Assembly (NCBI RefSeq): GCF_004340905.1 | Contig: NZ_SLXD01000002.1 | Span: forward strand, 310,001 to 374,000 | Reading direction: 5' to 3' | Length of the DNA stretch: 64,000 nucleotides | Origin: Rubrivivax gelatinosus | GTDB lineage: Bacteria > Pseudomonadota > Gammaproteobacteria > Burkholderiales > Burkholderiaceae_C | Part shown: in pieces, positions 60,034 to 64,000 of the stretch | How the letters are laid out: every line of letters starts with the position of its first letter | Position numbering within the stretch: the stretch's first letter is position 1 | The notes under the pieces: model-generated | What the model was told of the DNA's origin: nothing | Seen by the model: the letters and a program-made list of their open reading frames with translations, nothing else | Databases searched by the model: none | Made by a program: the position numbers and the translations under genes

Positions 60034-63000
60034 TCAGCGCCCTGCCCCGCCCTCGCGGCGCACGCGGAACCAGGCCGCGTACATCGCCGGCAGCGCCAGC
60101 AGCGTGAGGGCCGTGGCAAGCACCAGCCCGCCCATGATCGCGACCGCCATCGGCCCCCAGAAGGTGCTGCGCGACAGCGGGATCATCGCCAGCACGGCCG
60201 CGGCGGCGGTCAGGACGATCGGCCGGAAGCGCCGCACCGCGGCCTCGATGATCGCGTCCCAGGCGGCGACGCCGCGCGCGCGGTCAAGCTCGATCTGATC
60301 GATCAGGATCACCGAGTTGCGCATGATCATGCCGGCCAGCGCGATGACCCCCAGCAGCGCGACGAAGCCGAAGGGCTGGCCCAGCAGCAGCAGCGCCGCC
60401 GCGGCACCGGCGACACCCAGCGGCCCGGTCAGGAACACCAGCAGCGCGCGGCCGAAGCTGCGCAGCTGCAGCATCAGCAGCGTGAAGATGATGAACAGCA
60501 TCACCGGCACGCCCGCGACGATCGAGCGCTGGCCCTTGCTGCTCTCGGCGACGGCGCCGGCGGTCTCGATGCGGTAGCCCGGTGGCATGCGCGCCTCGAG
60601 CGCACGCATCGCCGGCTGGAGCTGGGCCGTCACCGTGGCGCCCTGCACGCCTTCGGCGACGTCGGCCTGCACGGTGGCGGCGTAGTCGCGGCCCTCGCGG
60701 TGCAGCACGCCGGGCTCCCAGTCGAGGCGCAGCTGCGCCACCTGCGTCAGCGGCACGGCACGACCGCTGGCGGTCTGCACGTAGGCGCTGGACAGGTCGG
60801 CGATCGTGTCGCGTTCGGACTCGGGCAGGCGCAGCACGACGTCGACGAGCTTGTCGCCCTCGCGGTACTGGGCCACCGTGCTGCCCGACAGCAGCGTCTG
60901 CGAGGTCTGCGCGACGAGGCGGCTGGTGACGCCCAGCGCACGCGCCTTGTCCTGGTCGATCTCCAGGCGCAGCACCTTGATGGCCTCGTTCCAGTCGTCG
61001 TTGACGCCGCGGGCATGCGCATTGGCGCGCATCAGCACCTTGGCTTCGTCGGCCCAGCGGCGTACTTCGCGGGCATCGGGCCCGAGCACGCGGAACTGCA
61101 CCGGATACGCCACCGGCGGGCCGTTGGGCAGCGCCGTCACGCGTGCACGCACCTCGGGGAACTCGGCCGCCAGCACCGCGGGCAGCTCGCGGCGCAAGAC
61201 GTCGCGGTCGTCCGGATCCCGGGGCAGGAGGATCATCTGGCTGACGTTGCTGTTCGGGAAGATCTGCTCGAGCGGCAGATAGAAACGCGGCACGCCCGAA
61301 CCCACCCAGGTGCTGACGGTGGCGATGCGCCCGTCGGCCAGCAGCCGCGCCTCGACGCGGCGCGCGACCTCGTCGCTGGCGCGGATCGTCGCGCCCTCGG
61401 GCAGCCACAGGTCGACCAGCAGTTCGGGCCGGGCCGACTCGGGGAAGAACTGCTGCTGCACGCGCGTCATGCCGAAGAGGCCGAGCGCGAACGAGGCGAC
61501 GGTGACGCCGATCGTCAGCCAGCGGTGTGCGACGCACCAGTCGACGGCGCCGCGGAAGCGGTTGTAGAACGGGCTGTCGAACAGCTCGTGCGGGCCGTCG
61601 CCGGCATCACCGGCCTGGCTGCGCGTGTGCAGCAGCCAGGTTCCGAGATACGGCACGAAGTAGACCGACACCAGCCACGAGACGAGCAGCGCGGCCGTCG
61701 TCACGGCGAAGATCGCGAACGTGTACTCGCCGGTCTCCGACTTGGCCAGCCCGATCGGCAGGAAGCCCGCGGCGGTGATCAGCGTGCCGGTGAGCATCGG
61801 CATCGCGGTGATCTCGTAGGCGAAGGTGGCGGCACGCAGCTTGTCGTAGCCCTCCTCGAGCTTTCGCACCATCATCTCGACGGCGATGATCGCATCGTCG
61901 ACCAGCAGGCCCAGCGCGATGATCAGCGCGCCCAGCGACACCTTGTGCAGGCCGATGTCCCAGAAGCGCATCACGACGAAGGTGATCGCCAGCACGAGCG
62001 GGATCGTGATCGCGACCACCATGCCCGGCCAGACGTCCACGCGCAGCGGCCGCGTGTGCAGACCCAGGCTGAGGAAGCTCACGGCCAGCACGATGACGAC
62101 GGCCTCCAGCAGCACGCCGACGAATTCGTTGACCGACGCCGAGACCACCTTCGGCTGGTCCTGGATCTGCTCGAGCTCGATGCCCACCGGCAGCACGGCG
62201 CGCAACTCGTGCACCGCCGCGGCCAGGGCCTTGCCGAGTGCGACGATGTCGCCACCCGAGGCCATCGACACCCCCAGTGCCAGCACCTGGCGGCCCTGGT
62301 GGCGCACCATCGTCGTCGGCGGATCGACGTAGCCGCGGCGGATCTGGGCGATGTCCTGCAGCCGGATCGTGCTCGCGCGGCCGGTCTGGGGGTTGGTCGC
62401 CCGGATCGGAAAACGCGCCAGCTCCTCGACCGAGCTGAACTGGCCGCCGACGCGCAGCTGCAGCTGCTCGGCGCCGGCCTGCAGCGTGCCCGCGCCTTCC
62501 ATCGCGTTCTGCGCGCCGAGCTGGGCGACGACCTCGCCGGCGTCCAGCCCCAGCTCGGCCATGCGCTTGCGCGAGACCTCGACGAAGATGTTCTCGGCCT
62601 GGCTGCCGAAGATCTCGACCTTCGCGACGTCGGGCACGCGCAGCAGGCGCTGGCGCACGTCGTCGGCGAACTCGCGCAGCTCCTCCTGGCTGAAACCGTC
62701 GGCCGAGAGCGCGAAGATCGAGCCGTAGACGTCGCCGAAGTCGTCGTTGAAGACCGGTCCGACGACGCCTTCGGGCAGCGTCGAGCGCATGTCGCCGATG
62801 CGCTTGCGAACCTGGTACCAGGCGTCGCGCACCTCCGCCGGCGGCGAGTGCTCGGCCAGGAACAGCGTCGTCACCGACTCGCCGGGCTTGGTGTAGCTGC
62901 TGATGCGTTCGGCGTAGGGCACCTCCTGCAGCGTGCGCTCGATCTTGTCGGTCACCTGCTCGGCCACCTGCTCGGCGCTGGCGCCGGGCCACCACGCCTG

Positions 63001-63189
63001 CACGACCATCGCCCGGAAGGTGAACGGCGGATCCTCGTCCTGACCGAGCTGGAAGTAGGCGGCGACGCCGAGAACCGTCAGCACCACCATCAGGTAGCGC
63101 GTCAGCGGCGCGTGTTCGAGCGCCCAGCGCGAGATGTTGAAGCGCTCGCGGGCCGGTGCCGGCGAGCCGTCGTGGTTGTGCGGCGACAT
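60034..63189 (-). CDS. RND-family efflux permease
   Basis: The 1051-residue inner-membrane protein has the RND layout of 12 spans in two halves with large periplasmic loops after spans 1 and 7. TM4 carries the proton-relay pair in ALGLLVDDAIIAVEMMVRK. The N terminus shows FNISRWALEHAPLTRYLMVVLTVLG, and the C-terminal half repeats MIMRNSVILIDQIE. It resembles the less studied AcrB-like pumps of the TriC/MexK type by start and lack of the HAE-1 N-terminal signature. The start overlaps the adaptor stop by 1 bp. No outer-membrane factor is visible in the window. Confidence 0.92.
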   Translation of the reverse strand: MSPHNHDGSPAPARERFNISRWALEHAPLTRYLMVVLTVLGVAAYFQLGQDEDPPFTFRAMVVQAWWPGASAEQVAEQVTDKIERTLQEVPYAERISSYTKPGESVTTLFLAEHSPPAEVRDAWYQVRKRIGDMRSTLPEGVVGPVFNDDFGDVYGSIFALSADGFSQEELREFADDVRQRLLRVPDVAKVEIFGSQAENIFVEVSRKRMAELGLDAGEVVAQLGAQNAMEGAGTLQAGAEQLQLRVGGQFSSVEELARFPIRATNPQTGRASTIRLQDIAQIRRGYVDPPTTMVRHQGRQVLALGVSMASGGDIVALGKALAAAVHELRAVLPVGIELEQIQDQPKVVSASVNEFVGVLLEAVVIVLAVSFLSLGLHTRPLRVDVWPGMVVAITIPLVLAITFVVMRFWDIGLHKVSLGALIIALGLLVDDAIIAVEMMVRKLEEGYDKLRAATFAYEITAMPMLTGTLITAAGFLPIGLAKSETGEYTFAIFAVTTAALLVSWLVSVYFVPYLGTWLLHTRSQAGDAGDGPHELFDSPFYNRFRGAVDWCVAHRWLTIGVTVASFALGLFGMTRVQQQFFPESARPELLVDLWLPEGATIRASDEVARRVEARLLADGRIATVSTWVGSGVPRFYLPLEQIFPNSNVSQMILLPRDPDDRDVLRRELPAVLAAEFPEVRARVTALPNGPPVAYPVQFRVLGPDAREVRRWADEAKVLMRANAHARGVNDDWNEAIKVLRLEIDQDKARALGVTSRLVAQTSQTLLSGSTVAQYREGDKLVDVVLRLPESERDTIADLSSAYVQTASGRAVPLTQVAQLRLDWEPGVLHREGRDYAATVQADVAEGVQGATVTAQLQPAMRALEARMPPGYRIETAGAVAESSKGQRSIVAGVPVMLFIIFTLLMLQLRSFGRALLVFLTGPLGVAGAAAALLLLGQPFGFVALLGVIALAGMIMRNSVILIDQIELDRARGVAAWDAIIEAAVRRFRPIVLTAAAAVLAMIPLSRSTFWGPMAVAIMGGLVLATALTLLALPAMYAAWFRVRREGGAGR

Positions 63190-64000
63190 CAGCGCTTCGT
63201 GTCCTCGTACAGACGCACCTTCTGTCCCGGGGCGAGCACGTGCACGCCAGCCGTCACGACGACGGCACCGGGCGCCAGCCCCCCGGCGACGACGGCGCTG
63301 TTGCCGTCGGTGCCCCCCAGCTCCACAGGCTGCGGCTTGACCGTCATCGTCGCGCGGTCGAGCACCCAGACCGAAGTCCTGCCCTGGTGTTGAACGACCG
63401 CGGTCAGCGGCAGCTTGGCGACGCCCTGGACACGCGGCCCCTCGATCAGCACCGAGGCCGTCTGACCCAGCTGTGCCGAACCCGCGCCGACGTCGGCCTT
63501 GACGGCGAAGGTGCGGGTCGCCGCGTCGGCCGCGGCGGCGACTTCACGCACCGTCGCCGGCATCGTCTCCTCGCGCCCCCACAGCCGCACGCGCACCGAG
63601 CCGGGCCGGCCCAGCATCGAACGCAGCCTGCCGACCTCGTCCTCCGGCACCGCGAAGACGACGTCGCGCGGACCGTCGTGCGCCAGACGCAGAACCGGCG
63701 TGCCGGCGGCGAGCACCGCACCGGGCTCGGCCATCACCGCGGTGACGATGCCGGCGGCGCTGGCGTGCAGGTCGCTGTAGGCCGCCTGGTTGGCCTGCAC
63801 GCCGGCCTCGGCACGGGCCTGCTCGAGCTGAGCGCGGGCCGCCTTCAGCGTCGTCTCGCGGCGGTCGAGTTCGGCGGCGCTGATGAAGCCCTGCTCGAAG
63901 AGTTCGCGAAAACGCCTGAAGTCGGCTTCGGCCATCTCGGCGTTGACCTGGGCCGAGCGCACCGTCGCCTGGGCGGCGGCCTGGGCCAGGCGCAGGTCCT
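63189..64000 (-). CDS. RND efflux periplasmic adaptor, C-terminal part (5' end outside window)
   Basis: This is the membrane-fusion protein of the pump encoded next to it. Visible from the window edge are the end of the coiled-coil hairpin (MAEADFRRFRELFEQGFISAAELDRRETTLKAA), the second lipoyl half (LHASAAGIVTAVMAEPGAVLAAGTPVLRL), the beta-barrel (DVVFAVPEDEVGRLR), and a membrane-proximal domain. The N-terminal anchor lies beyond position 64000. The frame is continuous to the edge, and the stop shares a base with the permease ATG. Confidence 0.9.
   Translation of the reverse strand, partial: DLRLAQAAAQATVRSAQVNAEMAEADFRRFRELFEQGFISAAELDRRETTLKAARAQLEQARAEAGVQANQAAYSDLHASAAGIVTAVMAEPGAVLAAGTPVLRLAHDGPRDVVFAVPEDEVGRLRSMLGRPGSVRVRLWGREETMPATVREVAAAADAATRTFAVKADVGAGSAQLGQTASVLIEGPRVQGVAKLPLTAVVQHQGRTSVWVLDRATMTVKPQPVELGGTDGNSAVVAGGLAPGAVVVTAGVHVLAPGQKVRLYEDTKR

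Overview
The window looks like the chromosome of a very GC-rich beta-proteobacterium of the order Burkholderiales, probably near Rubrivivax/Leptothrix/Roseateles. This rests on gene order (purA-hisZ-DUF2065-hflC-hflK-hflX-hfq-der-bamB-hisS-ispG-rodZ-pilW-rlmN-ndk, and tig-clpP-clpX-lon), on families typical of that order (Bug/TctC receptors, DUF3348, DUF802, DUF2894), and on codon use so GC-biased that most genes carry long antisense shadow frames. The genus is an inference. I see no insertion sequence, prophage, CRISPR array, rRNA gene or replication origin.

Region 1 (1-19733) is a housekeeping block. From scpB down to purA nearly everything is on the minus strand and tightly spaced: scpB, an extended rluB, ndk, rlmN, pilW, a rodZ-like gene, ispG, hisS, a yfgM-like gene, bamB, der, hfq, hflX, hflK, hflC, DUF2065, hisZ and a partial purA. 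It covers ribosome and RNA modification, outer-membrane assembly, isoprenoid and histidine metabolism, and membrane-protease control. rluD and bamD diverge at 18.85-18.92 kb.

Region 2 (19.8-32.8 kb) holds a DinG-like helicase with a YdcH partner, a PP2C phosphatase, zapE, and the 2-oxoglutarate dehydrogenase operon sucA-sucB-(SHOCT/PspC gene)-lpd, which overlaps a GGDEF diguanylate cyclase gene. A YkgJ-type Cys-cluster gene diverges from sucA.

Region 3 (32.85-44.3 kb) is metabolic and regulatory: a nitronate monooxygenase, an acyl-CoA dehydrogenase and etfBA behind a 20-bp palindrome; a PrpR-type sigma54 activator divergent from a PrpB-like lyase and a Bug receptor; and an MFS transporter divergent from a MocR-type regulator whose aminotransferase domain has lost its PLP-binding residues.

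Region 4 (44.4-53.5 kb) holds a complete MacA-MacB-TolC-type exporter, a BON lipoprotein, and a four-gene operon of DUF3348, a MotA/ExbB-like channel with a long helical tail (DUF802), a MotB/OmpA-like protein with a transmembrane Asp, and DUF2894. Its central pair is built like a proton-driven motor (MotAB, ZorAB) but its outer partners are uncharacterised. This is the best candidate for an undescribed system.

Region 5 (53.5-64 kb) carries the tRNA cluster Gly(GCC)-Cys(GCA)-Leu(UAA), lon with a heat-shock-like promoter, clpX, clpP, tig, tRNA-Leu(UAG), and an RND efflux permease with a partial adaptor.
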